Shown piece by piece: positions 26,416 to 35,986 of a stretch of 64,000 nt of DNA. Numbering within the stretch: position 1 is the stretch's first letter; every line of letters begins with the position of its first letter. The notes beneath the pieces were generated by a model. That model ran no database searches. It was not told the origin of the DNA and saw nothing but the letters and a program-made list of their open reading frames with translations. Source of the DNA: JAYZBC01 sp036339375 (GTDB lineage Bacteria > Pseudomonadota > Alphaproteobacteria > MPNO01 > UBA2964). Location: contig JAYZBC010000003.1 in the NCBI GenBank assembly GCA_036339375.1, positions 8,527-72,526 on the forward strand. The letters are read 5' to 3'. A program made the translations under genes and the position numbers.

Positions 26416-27048
26416 TTAGATTTTTTTATGGACATTGTTAAAAGGAAATGGTGGGCGAACTACAACTTTTTCCAATCGCCCACGTATTTTTGGAATTTGC
26501 ATCATGTTTTCAAGAAGACGATCAATGAAATTCAAAGTGTCGTTGAAATCATTTGACTGATCATTTAGCCAATAAAGTGTAGCAGATGAGACCACGCCCG
26601 CCAAAATTGTTCTCTTCGTGTAGTAACTAAAATCTGTCGACTGATCACCTACTGAATACCAAATTTTATCAACCGTCGTAAACATACAGCTAATACCTAC
26701 TAAGGCATTTTGTGGCATCATAGAAAAGGAAATAGAGCTCCTCACTGCATCACGATACTTTCCTAACGCTTGAAAACGAACGCGTAGTGCCAATGCGACG
26801 CGTTTCCGCAATTTAAGTGTCCCCAGATCCTCCTGTAGCAATGTTTTTTCCATCTGCCGATCAGCCCAGTCGGAAAAATGGGTGGCTATTTCCCTCGGCC
26901 CACCAGGAAAGAATCTCTGAATTAAAACCCTTTCCACGCCCAACTCTGCTGCTCCAGCCATAAAGGCACTTTCAACCCAGCCATTTTCTGCAACGTGAGG
27001 TAAAGAAGCTAACAATAGGCGATCACAAAATTTAATTCGATTGTTCAT
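26416..27048 (-). CDS. COQ9 family ubiquinone biosynthesis protein
   Basis: This 210-residue protein has the COQ9 signature KIWYSVGDQSTDFSYYTKR followed by LYWLNDQSNDF, and a TetR-like helical N-terminus. In mitochondria COQ9 binds lipids and supports the COQ7 hydroxylation step; alphaproteobacterial members are the counterparts. In relatives it often lies next to rpsU, but here rpsU is about 9 kb away. It is followed (gene-downstream) by purE, convergent. Confidence 0.85.
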   Translation of the reverse strand: MNNRIKFCDRLLLASLPHVAENGWVESAFMAGAAELGVERVLIQRFFPGGPREIATHFSDWADRQMEKTLLQEDLGTLKLRKRVALALRVRFQALGKYRDAVRSSISFSMMPQNALVGISCMFTTVDKIWYSVGDQSTDFSYYTKRTILAGVVSSATLYWLNDQSNDFNDTLNFIDRLLENMMQIPKIRGRLEKVVVRPPFPFNNVHKKI

Positions 27049-27069
27049 AGGATTTTTACTTTATTAGCT

Positions 27070-27645
27070 TTATTTTTCTTTTTCATTATTCGTGGATAAC
27101 TTGTTTATAACGGGTAGGCCTAAACGCCTAACTTCTTCAGAAAAAACCAAAAGCGATAAATCATGCATTCTCATCGGATAAAGAATTCCCTCCAGATGAT
27201 CAAATTCATGTTGAAAAACTCTCGCATGAAATCCAACCGCTTCACGCTCAATCCTTTCCCCTTTTGGTGTAATGCCCCAATAATGAATACCGGTGTGCCT
27301 CACCACAGCGCCAGTTAAACCCGGTACAGACAGGCACCCTTCCCAGCCAATATCCGTTTCATCAGACAAAGGCTCCCATCCAGGATTAACTAATTCTGTC
27401 ATGGGAGAAAAAGCATTCTCTGGTGCATCTTCGTCATCGGTCCTTTCCCGAGGAGCCTCAAATATCATAACACGTTTATTGATATGGACTTGTGGTGCGG
27501 CAAGTCCTGCACCAAGACTGTCTGAAAGGGTTTCGCGCATATCTTGAAACAAGGTGCGGATTTCTTTGGCTGTTGGATCCATTACTTCATCCGCTCGTTT
27601 AAGAAGAACGGGATGTCCCATACGTGCAATTTTTAGAATAGCCAT
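27070..27645 (-). CDS. def: Peptide deformylase
   Basis: This 191-residue metalloenzyme removes formyl groups from new proteins. All three motifs are present: GAGLAAPQV (45-53), EGCLS (102-106, with C104) and HEFDH (146-150). An acidic insertion near residues 65-78 (RERTDDEDAPEN) is seen in some proteobacterial second copies. It lies 21 bases before coq9 on the same strand, so the two may be co-transcribed. Confidence 0.93.
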   Translation of the reverse strand: MAILKIARMGHPVLLKRADEVMDPTAKEIRTLFQDMRETLSDSLGAGLAAPQVHINKRVMIFEAPRERTDDEDAPENAFSPMTELVNPGWEPLSDETDIGWEGCLSVPGLTGAVVRHTGIHYWGITPKGERIEREAVGFHARVFQHEFDHLEGILYPMRMHDLSLLVFSEEVRRLGLPVINKLSTNNEKEK

Positions 27646-27708
27646 ACAGCAAATATGAATGGCAGCTGAGCCGAAATCAATTGAATAATACTTTGTTGAG
27701 AATTTTAC

Positions 27709-29097
27709 TCAGTGAAAAGCTTGGAGAATCTCTTCAGTCATCATTTTTGCGTCTCCAAATAACATCATTGTATTATCGCGAAAAAAAAGTTCGTTACCCA
27801 CTCCTGCGTACCCTGAAGACATCGATCTTTTTACAAATAAAACAGTTTTGGACTTTTCAACATCAAGTATTGGCATGCCAAAAATGGGGCTGGTTTTATC
27901 TGTTTTTGCTGCTGGGTTGGTTATATCGTTAGCACCTATCACATAAACCACATCTGCTGTCGCAAACTCGTGGTTAATTGCTTCAAGTTCGAATACTTCA
28001 TCGTATGGAACGTTTGCCTCTGCTAACAACACATTCATATGGCCAGGCATTCGTCCAGCGACAGGATGAATTGCGTAGGAAACATCTACACCTGCTTTTT
28101 TTAACGTATCGGACAATTCCCGAACGACATGTTGTGCCTGCGCTACAGCCATCCCATAGCCAGGAACAATGATAACTTTTGCTGCATTCTCCATTATAAA
28201 ACTGGCGTCCTCGGCACTACCCTGACGCACCGTTTTATTGCCTGCCGCGACATCGGAAACGGCTTCCCCCCCTCCAAAACCTCCCAAAATTACGTTGAAA
28301 AAAGATCTATTCATGCCCTTACACATGATATAACTGAGTATTGCACCAGAAGACCCAACAATAGCTCCGGTAATAATTAAAAGCGTGTTATTTAGAGTGA
28401 AGCCAATTCCACAAGCTGCCCAACCAGAGTAGGAGTTGAGCATAGACACCACAACCGGCATGTCAGCACCGCCAATTGGCAAAATGATTAAAAAGCCAAG
28501 GATAAGGGCTAAGAAAACAAGCAGCCAATAGGCATGATAGGATTCGGTAACAGAAAACCATAGAATTAGTACGACTGCTAGTAGACCCAAAATAGCGTTC
28601 AAAAAATGTTGAGCCATAAAAACCAAAGGGGCTCCAGTAATTAACCCTTGTAGTTTGGCGAACGCTATGATTGATCCAGTGAAGGTAATGGCGCCAATAA
28701 AGGTCCCAAGGGCCATTTCAACTAACGTAGAGGTAGGAATAGTGCCCACTGAACCGATCCCATAAGCCGCCGGAGAAAGAAGGGTCGCAGTCGCTACAAA
28801 CACAGCCGCTAATCCAACTAAACTGTGAAATGCAGCAACGAGTTGTGGCAAAGCCGTCATCTCTACTTTTAGAGCAATGACGGTCCCGATTGCACCACCT
28901 ATTAAAACACCTGCAATAATCCAGCTATAGCTAAGAACATTTGGGCTTAATAAGGTTGTCCCAATGGCAATTACCATACCAATGATGCCAATTAAGTTTC
29001 CTCGACGACCAGTTTGGGGCGATGAAAGCCCTCTCAATGCTAAAATGAAACAAATTGCAGCAACAAGATAAGCCACTCCCATTAAATCGGCGTTCAC
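27709..29097 (-). CDS. pntB: NAD(P) transhydrogenase, beta subunit
   Basis: This 462-residue membrane protein has about nine N-terminal helices (to about residue 270) and the C-terminal NADP-binding domain III (VIIVPGYGMAVAQAQH, HPVAGRMPGHMN, VIGANDITNP). Together with PntAA and PntAB it couples proton entry to NADPH formation. The start is GTG at 29097, matching the family N-terminus, with AAGG upstream. It is the last gene of pntAA-pntAB-pntB. Confidence 0.95.
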   Translation of the reverse strand: MNADLMGVAYLVAAICFILALRGLSSPQTGRRGNLIGIIGMVIAIGTTLLSPNVLSYSWIIAGVLIGGAIGTVIALKVEMTALPQLVAAFHSLVGLAAVFVATATLLSPAAYGIGSVGTIPTSTLVEMALGTFIGAITFTGSIIAFAKLQGLITGAPLVFMAQHFLNAILGLLAVVLILWFSVTESYHAYWLLVFLALILGFLIILPIGGADMPVVVSMLNSYSGWAACGIGFTLNNTLLIITGAIVGSSGAILSYIMCKGMNRSFFNVILGGFGGGEAVSDVAAGNKTVRQGSAEDASFIMENAAKVIIVPGYGMAVAQAQHVVRELSDTLKKAGVDVSYAIHPVAGRMPGHMNVLLAEANVPYDEVFELEAINHEFATADVVYVIGANDITNPAAKTDKTSPIFGMPILDVEKSKTVLFVKRSMSSGYAGVGNELFFRDNTMMLFGDAKMMTEEILQAFH

Positions 29098-29106
29098 TTT
29101 TAAACC

Positions 29107-29442
29107 TTAGCCTTTCTTGCGAAACATTTTTAGCATGCGATGGGAAACAATGAAGCCCCCAAAAATATTCACAGAGGCTAGCAACACCGCTATAAAACCC
29201 ATAACCTTTGAAAAGCTTAGCTCCAACGGTCCCGCTGCAATAAGTGCTCCAACAATTATGACAGAGGAAATTGCATTTGTTACGCTCATAAGAGGAGAAT
29301 GCAAAGCAGCTGTTACATTCCAAACAACATAATAACCGACAAAAATCGCTAGTACAAAAACTGTGATTAAACCCACAAACAGATCTCCCGAGACAATTGC
29401 AATGTTTGTTGCCGCAACCTGATCAATAGTTGAAACACTCAT
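29107..29442 (-). CDS. pntAB: NAD(P) transhydrogenase, alpha-2 membrane subunit
   Basis: This 111-residue protein has three hydrophobic helices (about 18-36, 45-68, 76-95) and the family tail SHRMLKMFRKKG. It is the separate membrane part of the alpha subunit, the three-gene form usual in alphaproteobacteria. ATG at 29442 is two bases after the pntAA stop; longer frames run inside pntAA. Confidence 0.92.
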   Translation of the reverse strand: MSVSTIDQVAATNIAIVSGDLFVGLITVFVLAIFVGYYVVWNVTAALHSPLMSVTNAISSVIIVGALIAAGPLELSFSKVMGFIAVLLASVNIFGGFIVSHRMLKMFRKKG

Positions 29443-29444
29443 TT

Positions 29445-30617
29445 TTAACTCGCTTTTGGAGTTTTGATAGTATCCCCCAAGGCCGCATTTACAATCTCGC
29501 CCCCCCGGACAACAGTACACCCCTGAATGATTTCGTCTTTCCAATCAATGCTAATTGATCCCTTTTCTACATCGATAATTAAGGATAAAAAGTGCAGCAA
29601 ATTTTTTGCATACAAAGAAGTGGCGTCTGCAGCCAAACGACTCGGCACGTTGGCATGACCAATCACTGTCACACCGTGTTTCTCTACAGTCTTCCCTAAT
29701 TCACTTAATATGCAATTGCCCCCTTGTTCAACTGCCAAATCAACGATAACAGAACCTTCCCGCATTCCTTCAACCACGTCTTCTGGAATTAATAAAGGTG
29801 CGGGACGCCCCGGAATAAGGGCCGTACAAATCACAATATCATTTTTTTTAAGTGCTTTCTGTAACACCTCTCTTTGTTTTTCTTGATAATCTGAAGACAT
29901 TTCTGTTGCATAACCATCTCGGTTTTCGGCATCTTTGATCGCATTGGAATCCACTTCAATAAACTTAGCGCCAAGACTTTCCACCTGCTCCTTTACAGCA
30001 GGACGAACATCGTAAGCAGTTACAATCGCACCAAGACGGCGTGCTGTTGCAATTGCTTGGAGCCCTGCCACACCAGCACCAAGTACAATCACTTTTGCGG
30101 GCGGGATTGTCCCAGCGGCTGTCATCATCATTGGCAAGGCACGAGTAAACTCATTGGTAGCGTCTAAAACGGCTTTATAACCAGCTAAATTAGATTGTGA
30201 TGATAAAACATCCATGGATTGTGCACGTCCTATACGCGGGAGTAATTCCAGAGCAAAAACTGTTAAACCTTTTCTTGCATAGGCTTTTACTTGTTCTAAT
30301 GACGATAGGGCCGAAAGGTTTCCAATTAAAATGGCACCAGTCTTCATCATTTCTATTTCATTGATGTCGCCATCTTGCTCCCCCATTGGACGTTGCACTC
30401 TCAAAACAATGTCAGCATCGCCAATTACACTTTCAATACCCTTGTTTATTATTGCCCCAGCTTTTGTGAATGCAGCATCGGAAATTGAAGAGCTTTTACC
30501 TGCGCTTTCTTCAATTACAACTTCACAACCTAAAGAAACAAATTTCTTGACGGTATCCGGGGACGCGGCAACGCGGGCTTCATCTGCCCATCGTTCTTTC
30601 GGAATGGCTATTTTCAT
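29445..30617 (-). CDS. pntAA: NAD(P) transhydrogenase, alpha-1 subunit
   Basis: This 390-residue NAD-binding subunit (domain I) starts MKIAIPKERWADEARVAAS and has the Rossmann motif VLGAGVAGLQAIATARRLGA with the following YDVRPAVKEQ. It hands hydride to PntB. ATG at 30617 fits the family; an in-frame ATG nine codons upstream (30644) cannot be excluded, as neither has a clear Shine-Dalgarno sequence. It heads the pnt operon. Confidence 0.94.
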   Translation of the reverse strand: MKIAIPKERWADEARVAASPDTVKKFVSLGCEVVIEESAGKSSSISDAAFTKAGAIINKGIESVIGDADIVLRVQRPMGEQDGDINEIEMMKTGAILIGNLSALSSLEQVKAYARKGLTVFALELLPRIGRAQSMDVLSSQSNLAGYKAVLDATNEFTRALPMMMTAAGTIPPAKVIVLGAGVAGLQAIATARRLGAIVTAYDVRPAVKEQVESLGAKFIEVDSNAIKDAENRDGYATEMSSDYQEKQREVLQKALKKNDIVICTALIPGRPAPLLIPEDVVEGMREGSVIVDLAVEQGGNCILSELGKTVEKHGVTVIGHANVPSRLAADATSLYAKNLLHFLSLIIDVEKGSISIDWKDEIIQGCTVVRGGEIVNAALGDTIKTPKAS

Positions 30618-30754
30618 TAATTCATTGACACAATGTTGAGCCATTATTCACTGGCGAACGCACATTGCCCAATCTAGAAAGGTTTGCCAAGGCTTTTAAT
30701 AGCTAATATTTGAATTTTAAAACTTTTTTTATTCGATAAAGAATTAGGAGCAAT

Positions 30755-31531
30755 ATGCCCTTTACCAAATTATTAATGCCACTCTTGATACTTATCACGG
30801 GATACTCTTTTTGCAAAATTACTGTTAAGGCGGAAAATTACCAAACAGTCCCAACCCGAAAAGATGCCACAACTTCATTTATTGTAAATAAACCAAAAGG
30901 GAAATTTAGGTCTGCAGCAATTTTGTTTCCTGGAGGTGGATATAACATCAGCCTGAACACCAAAAAAAGACCAGAAAATAAAAATAACTTTCTAGTCCAT
31001 TCCCGGAGATTTTTTCTAACATTGGTATTCTAGCAATCAAACCGGATGCCTCAACGGACTTATATGAACTTTGGGATAACCGCGATAGTCTGGAACATCG
31101 AAAGGACATTTCTGCCCTGGTCGATTATAACAGAAATTTGACTAACACACCGATTTGGCTCGATGAAACAAGTCGTGGCACGCTTTCTTTTGCACACCAC
31201 TCAACGTTTTAGCTATCCAGGGAGTTGTTTTAACAGCGACGGTCACAGCTGGTAATAAGCCAAAAATCTTTAGCTCTCCTTTATCAAAAATTAGTGTTCC
31301 AAGTTTAATTATTCATCATAAAAAAATGAAAATTCATCCACACCAACTAAAGACGTTTAAAGTTAGTAAATTCTTTAAAAAGTGCAATTAAAACAAATTT
31401 TTATGTTTAAGGAGGGCAAGGAAGAAAAAAAATCGACCTTGTGACCCGCTCTCTGAGCAAGGTTTTTATGGTATTAAGGAAAAGGTGGTAACGCTATGAC
31501 AAAATGGATGCACGCACAAACTCCAAAATAA
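30755..31531 (+). pseudogene. Decayed secreted alpha/beta hydrolase
   Basis: The first frame (30755-31033) encodes a signal-like N-terminus and the oxyanion segment AAILFPGGGYNISLN, then loses frame near 31010. A second frame continues with NIGILAIKPDASTDLYELWD and the nucleophile region WLDETSRGTLSFAHH, ending at TAG 31210. A third frame carries GVVLTATVTAG and SVPSLIIHH to a TAA at 31389. A fourth carries GGQGRKKNRPCDPLSEQGFYG and the frame after it KWMHAQTPK to TAA at 31529-31531. These pieces are collinear with one roughly 260-residue hydrolase, so at least three frameshifts plus stops disable it. Confidence 0.75.
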
Positions 31532-31534
31532 ACT

Positions 31535-32224
31535 TTAATCAGTAATTACACCAATCTTTTGAGCAATCTTTGGTAGGTTAGTGGCATTTAGCGGAGGCCC
31601 ATTTAAACGTGGTAAACTAATAATAGGAATTGAATCCACAAACCTTGAAATCGTTTTCACTGTTTCTGCTAGTGTTGTAGGAGTTTGTATGGATTCACTC
31701 ACGATAATACCGGAAAGCATAAGGCCGCGATCTATTAGGCACCGTACCGCAGTCAGGGTGTGGCTAATTGTACCTAGATAGGACCCCGTTACAAGTAACA
31801 CCGGCATATCCATGACAGCCATTAAATCTAAAACTGTTTGGTGATCATTTAAAGGAACCATTACACCACCGATCCCTTCAACGATTAGAAAATTGTTGTC
31901 TGTTTTCTGTGCGTTACAGTAATTTGCAATTTCTTCTATATCCAAATATTTTTTTTCGTGAGCGGCTGCCATATTTGGCGAGATCGGTTCTCGAAAACGC
32001 CAAGGAGAAATTTTAGAAATTGTCTCTTCCTTTATGGGTTGGGAAAGTGCTTGAAGAAGAAGACCGGTATCAGAATTTTTTGGAAATTCATCTTGAAAGC
32101 CTGTGATGACCGGCTTAAAAGCATCCACCTTTAAACCTTTTTGTTTAATCTCTTTTATCAGCAATTTCATAACAAGGGTTTTTCCCACTTCGGTTCCTGA
32201 TCCCGTTACAAAAAGGCTACTCAT
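31535..32224 (-). CDS. bioD: Dethiobiotin synthetase
   Basis: This 229-residue ATP-dependent enzyme closes the ureido ring of dethiobiotin. The P-loop GSGTEVGKT is at residues 8-16, and VEGIGGVMVPL follows the family pattern. ATG at 32224 overlaps bioF by four bases (ATGA). It is the second gene of the bioF-bioD unit and stops three bases from the decayed hydrolase. Confidence 0.93.
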   Translation of the reverse strand: MSSLFVTGSGTEVGKTLVMKLLIKEIKQKGLKVDAFKPVITGFQDEFPKNSDTGLLLQALSQPIKEETISKISPWRFREPISPNMAAAHEKKYLDIEEIANYCNAQKTDNNFLIVEGIGGVMVPLNDHQTVLDLMAVMDMPVLLVTGSYLGTISHTLTAVRCLIDRGLMLSGIIVSESIQTPTTLAETVKTISRFVDSIPIISLPRLNGPPLNATNLPKIAQKIGVITD

Positions 32225-33393
32225 TTTACTAAACCGAGGTTATGAACGGCCACAGTTAATCGATCAATGTCCGAATTCGCATGGGTTGCTGAAAATGTAA
32301 GTCTTAGCCTTGCCGTTCCTTCCGGTACAGTAGGAGGGCGTATACCTGTAACTAAAAAACCTTCGCCAGCAAGCTTTTCTGATGCCTCAAGTGCTTTATG
32401 AGATTCACCTAAAATCAATGGTACGATGGGACTTTTTGGTTCACACAAACCAAGTTGTTGGCAAAAACGACGGGCCTTTTCCATCGGTGCTGCAACAAGT
32501 TCGCCACCTTGTGCTATTATATCAAGGGCAGCACATGCTGCAGCAACTGCAGAAGGTGGCAAACCAGTCGCATAGATTAGACTCCGTGCTCTATTGACCA
32601 ATAGGTCTACAACTGGACGCGAGGCACAAAGAAAACCCCCATAGGATCCTACTGCTTTTGATAATGTGCCCATTTGCAGGGGAATACGACCTTCAACACC
32701 TTCCTCAACTGCTGTCCCCTTACCACCGCCCAGCACACCAAAACCATGCGCATCGTCGGTCATAAGCCAAACATCAAATTCATCGGAAAGATCACACAGC
32801 TGACTTAGTGGTGCCCGATCACCGTCCATACTAAAAACTCCTTCTGTCATTAGGAGGCAATGTTGATAACGGGCACGTTCTTCTCGGAGGATTTTATGGC
32901 AATCCTCGATATCGTTGTGTTTAAAGTAACTAACATTAGCCTTTGAGGCCCGAATTCCGCCATGCAAGCTAGAATGTATTAACTCGTCTGCAACCACTAA
33001 ATCCTTTGGACCCACTAGCGCTGGGGTAATTCCAATGTTGGCGAGGTAGCCACTGCCAAACACTAAAGTAGCTTTGGTGTTTTTTAAATGGGAGAGTTTT
33101 GTCTCTAGTCTTTGATAAAGTGGATGATTGCCGGTTACTAGTCTGGAAGCACCAGCTCCAACACCAAATTCTTCGATAACCTCCATCGCCTCTTTTTTCA
33201 CAGCCTTATTCTGTGAAAGCCCAAGGTAATCATTACAACAAAAAGAAATTAATTTTTTCGTATCTCGAAAGACAACGGAATTTTGTCCTCGTTGGGTTAC
33301 TAAAAGTTTTCGCTTTTGAGAACGAAATTTCAAGGCATCGAGTTTTTGGGATGCTAGGGTATCTAATGATGAACCAATTGAAGATTTTTTCAT
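32221..33393 (-). CDS. bioF: 8-amino-7-oxononanoate synthase
   Basis: This 390-residue PLP enzyme joins pimeloyl thioester and alanine. The PLP lysine is K246 in GTLSKAVGSYGG, the DDAHGFGVLG motif is near 213-222, and FCCNDYLGLS is near the N-terminus. ATG at 33393 is preferred for family length; its Shine-Dalgarno sequence is weak, and an in-frame extension to 33468 would run into the bioB promoter area. It is divergent from bioB. Confidence 0.92.
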   Translation of the reverse strand: MKKSSIGSSLDTLASQKLDALKFRSQKRKLLVTQRGQNSVVFRDTKKLISFCCNDYLGLSQNKAVKKEAMEVIEEFGVGAGASRLVTGNHPLYQRLETKLSHLKNTKATLVFGSGYLANIGITPALVGPKDLVVADELIHSSLHGGIRASKANVSYFKHNDIEDCHKILREERARYQHCLLMTEGVFSMDGDRAPLSQLCDLSDEFDVWLMTDDAHGFGVLGGGKGTAVEEGVEGRIPLQMGTLSKAVGSYGGFLCASRPVVDLLVNRARSLIYATGLPPSAVAAACAALDIIAQGGELVAAPMEKARRFCQQLGLCEPKSPIVPLILGESHKALEASEKLAGEGFLVTGIRPPTVPEGTARLRLTFSATHANSDIDRLTVAVHNLGLVK

Positions 33394-33480
33394 TTCAAAA
33401 ATTATACTTTTCCAGTGAACTGAACCTTTAAGATTTTCTTTTCTCCCCTTATTATAGTCCACCCGCAAGGTAAAGGCGCG
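33394..33480. promoter_or_regulatory. Shared divergent control region of bioFD and bioBA
   Basis: Only 87 bases separate the divergent bioF and bioB starts. A minus-strand TATAAT lies at 33456-33451, about 57 bases ahead of bioF, and overlaps a plus-strand TATTAT (33450-33455), so the two -10 elements may coincide. I do not find a perfect BioR (TTATMKATAA) or BirA operator. Joint regulation is likely from the geometry alone. Confidence 0.4.
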
Positions 33481-34503
33481 ATGACAATTTTAAGAGATGA
33501 AGTAACCTCAACTAACAAGAAAAGTAACTTGTCTGAAGATATAAGAAATAACTGGACCCAAGAAGAGGCTGAACAGTTATTTTCTCGTCCTTTCAATGAT
33601 TTATTGTTTGAAGCTCAGACAATTCACCGAAAATATTTTAACCCAAACCAACTACAAATAAGCACTTTATTGTCTATTAAAACGGGCGGGTGTCCCGAAG
33701 ATTGCTCTTATTGCCCTCAAAGCGCTCATTATGAAACTGGCCAAGACCGGCAACCTTTAATGGGTATCGATTCGGTATTAACGGCAGCGATGGAAGCCAA
33801 AAAGAATGGTGCCAGCCGTTTTTGTATGGGTGCAGCATGGCGTAATCCTAAAAATGGGGATTTAAAAACGGTTTGCAAAATGGTACAGGGGATCAGTGCT
33901 CTGGGTATGGAAACATGTGTTACACTAGGGATGCTGACTAAAAAACAAGCAGAACGTCTGCACGCTGCAGGTTTAGATTATTATAACCATAATATTGATA
34001 CTTCAGAAAATTTTTACAAAGAAATTATCACCACCCGTACTTTTATTGATCGAATTGAAACCCTCAAGTTTGTGAGGGATGCAGGAATAAATGTTTGCAG
34101 CGGGGGTATAGTTGGCATGGGCGAAACCGAAGCAGATCGTGCCGCCATGTTGGTAACGCTAGCCACTCTCCCGGAACATCCAGAGAGTGTTCCAATTAAC
34201 ATGCTAATTAAGGTAGAAGGAACGCCCCTGGCAGAAACTGAGGACATTCACACAATTGATTTCATACGCACCATTGCCGTTACGCGGATAATGATGCCTG
34301 CCTCTGTTGTTCGGTTATCTGCGGGACGTAATAATTTAACAGATGAGGCCCAGGCTTTATGTTTTGCGGCTGGTGCAAATTCAATATTTTATGGAGATGT
34401 CCTCCTGACGAGAGAAAACCCGAATCTCAATGATGACAATTCTCTTTTCAAGCGCCTTGGAATTACACCCCTGATTTCTCAATTGGATAATGGAGACAAA
34501 TAA
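33481..34503 (+). CDS. bioB: Biotin synthase
   Basis: This 340-residue radical SAM enzyme inserts sulfur into dethiobiotin. The cluster-binding cysteines are C71, C75 and C78 in CPEDCSYCPQ. CMGAAWRNPK, YYNHNIDTS and the SAGRNN-type motif near the C-terminus (SAGRNNLTDEAQ) are typical. AAGG precedes the ATG. It overlaps bioA by 14 bases. Confidence 0.96.
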   Translation: MTILRDEVTSTNKKSNLSEDIRNNWTQEEAEQLFSRPFNDLLFEAQTIHRKYFNPNQLQISTLLSIKTGGCPEDCSYCPQSAHYETGQDRQPLMGIDSVLTAAMEAKKNGASRFCMGAAWRNPKNGDLKTVCKMVQGISALGMETCVTLGMLTKKQAERLHAAGLDYYNHNIDTSENFYKEIITTRTFIDRIETLKFVRDAGINVCSGGIVGMGETEADRAAMLVTLATLPEHPESVPINMLIKVEGTPLAETEDIHTIDFIRTIAVTRIMMPASVVRLSAGRNNLTDEAQALCFAAGANSIFYGDVLLTRENPNLNDDNSLFKRLGITPLISQLDNGDK

Positions 34504-35803
34504 CCCCCAACCTGAGCATTTGTGGCTTCCTTATACCCAAATGCAAACGGAAATTTCACCACTAATTGCAATAGAAACGAAGGGAGCCAAAATTCGCATC
34601 CAAGATGGTCGTTGGCTAATTGACGGCGTTTCTTCTTGGTGGACCGCCTGTCATGGTTATAACCACCCCCACATAATGTCTGCAGTACAGAAACAATTAG
34701 AAATCATGCCACACATAATGTTTGGTGGCTTTGTTCACACACCTGCACTCGAGCTTTCAAAAAGGCTTTCAGCTATTTTACCCGGCGCTGGCACTAACGA
34801 AGAGCTAACACATATTTTTTTTGCAGACTCGGGATCTGTTGCTGTTGAAATTGCACTAAAAATGGCGGTTCAATATTGGCACAATAAAGGTGAAACTAAC
34901 CGAAAGCATTTTATCACATTCCGGCATAGCTATCACGGTGATACTCTTGGAGCTATGTCAGTATGTGATCCTGAAGAAAGTATGCACGCCGTTTTTAAAT
35001 CCATGCTTTTAGAACAAATTTTCTCAGAAATTCCGAAAACAGAAACCCAATTCGCAAACTTCGAAAAACTTATTTTTGAACAGAAAAATAAAATTGCCGG
35101 GCTGGTTATTGAACCTTTGGTGCAGGCAGCGGGCGGCATGAAATTTCACAAACCGGAGGTTTTATCGAGACTACGTCGAATATGTAGCCATCATCATTTA
35201 CTATTCATCGCCGATGAAATTGCAACCGGGTTTGGCCGTACAGGTGCAATGTTTGCGTGTGAAGAGGCAAAAATTTCACCGGACATTATTTGTATTGGAA
35301 AAGCCTTAACCGGGGGAGTAATAAGCATGGCAGCCGTGGGGGCAAATTCAAGCGTTTTTAAGGCCTTCCTTTCAGAAGATGAAAATCAGTCCTTTATGCA
35401 TGGTCCAACCTATATGGCAAATCCGTTAGCATGTGCTGCTGCAAATGCTTCTCTTGATTTATTTAAGGACGGAACAAGGTTAAAACAGGTTTCAAAAATA
35501 GAAGAACAATTAACGAAACAGCTGGCGCCTTGTCGGGAAATTTACGGAATAATGGATGTCAGAGTAAAAGGCGCGATCGGTGTTATTCAGATTAAACCCT
35601 CAAACGATATTCAGTGGCTCCGGCGAAATTTTATAAAGGAGGGTGTTTGGGTTAGACCATTCAACGACATTGTCTACGTCATGCCACCCTTCATCATCAG
35701 TTACGAGGAATTATCCACCCTATCTAGCACTGTCATTAAAGTATTAAGAAAATGGTCTCAAAAAAGCCGCCAAAAATTGAAATCAAAAGCCCTCAATTTG
35801 TAG
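34490..35803 (+). CDS. bioA: Adenosylmethionine-8-amino-7-oxononanoate aminotransferase
   Basis: This 437-residue PLP aminotransferase makes diaminopelargonate with SAM as amino donor. WLPYTQMQ and GVSSWWTACHGYNHP at the N-terminus, DEIATGFGRTG, and the PLP lysine K271 in IGKALTGG are present. It is coupled to bioB (overlap at 34490-34503). Its last 21 bases overlap the convergent rpsU 3' end. Confidence 0.95.
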   Translation: METNNPQPEHLWLPYTQMQTEISPLIAIETKGAKIRIQDGRWLIDGVSSWWTACHGYNHPHIMSAVQKQLEIMPHIMFGGFVHTPALELSKRLSAILPGAGTNEELTHIFFADSGSVAVEIALKMAVQYWHNKGETNRKHFITFRHSYHGDTLGAMSVCDPEESMHAVFKSMLLEQIFSEIPKTETQFANFEKLIFEQKNKIAGLVIEPLVQAAGGMKFHKPEVLSRLRRICSHHHLLFIADEIATGFGRTGAMFACEEAKISPDIICIGKALTGGVISMAAVGANSSVFKAFLSEDENQSFMHGPTYMANPLACAAANASLDLFKDGTRLKQVSKIEEQLTKQLAPCREIYGIMDVRVKGAIGVIQIKPSNDIQWLRRNFIKEGVWVRPFNDIVYVMPPFIISYEELSTLSSTVIKVLRKWSQKSRQKLKSKALNL

Positions 35804-35986
35804 ACGCTTTCTCTCAAGTTTACGTGAGCGACGAACTGCTTCAGCTTTTTTCCTGACCCGGCGTTCCGAAGGCTTTTCGTAGGAACGGTTCCTTTTCATT
35901 TCGCGCCAAATGCCTTCTCGCTGCATTTTTTTCTTCAATGCTTTAAGGGCACCATCAACGTTATTATCACGAACAAATACTTGCAC
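35783..35986 (-). CDS. rpsU: Small ribosomal subunit protein bS21
   Basis: This 67-residue basic protein begins QVFVRDNNVDGALKALKKK and continues KRNRSYEKPSERRVRKKAEA, the bS21 pattern. The start is GTG at 35986. Its final seven codons are antisense to the last codons of bioA, a convergent overlap of 21 bases, so both C-termini are constrained by the same DNA. The next 124 bases (35987-36110) separate it from the ABC1 kinase-like gene and hold no gene. Confidence 0.94.
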   Translation of the reverse strand: MQVFVRDNNVDGALKALKKKMQREGIWREMKRNRSYEKPSERRVRKKAEAVRRSRKLERKRLQIEGF

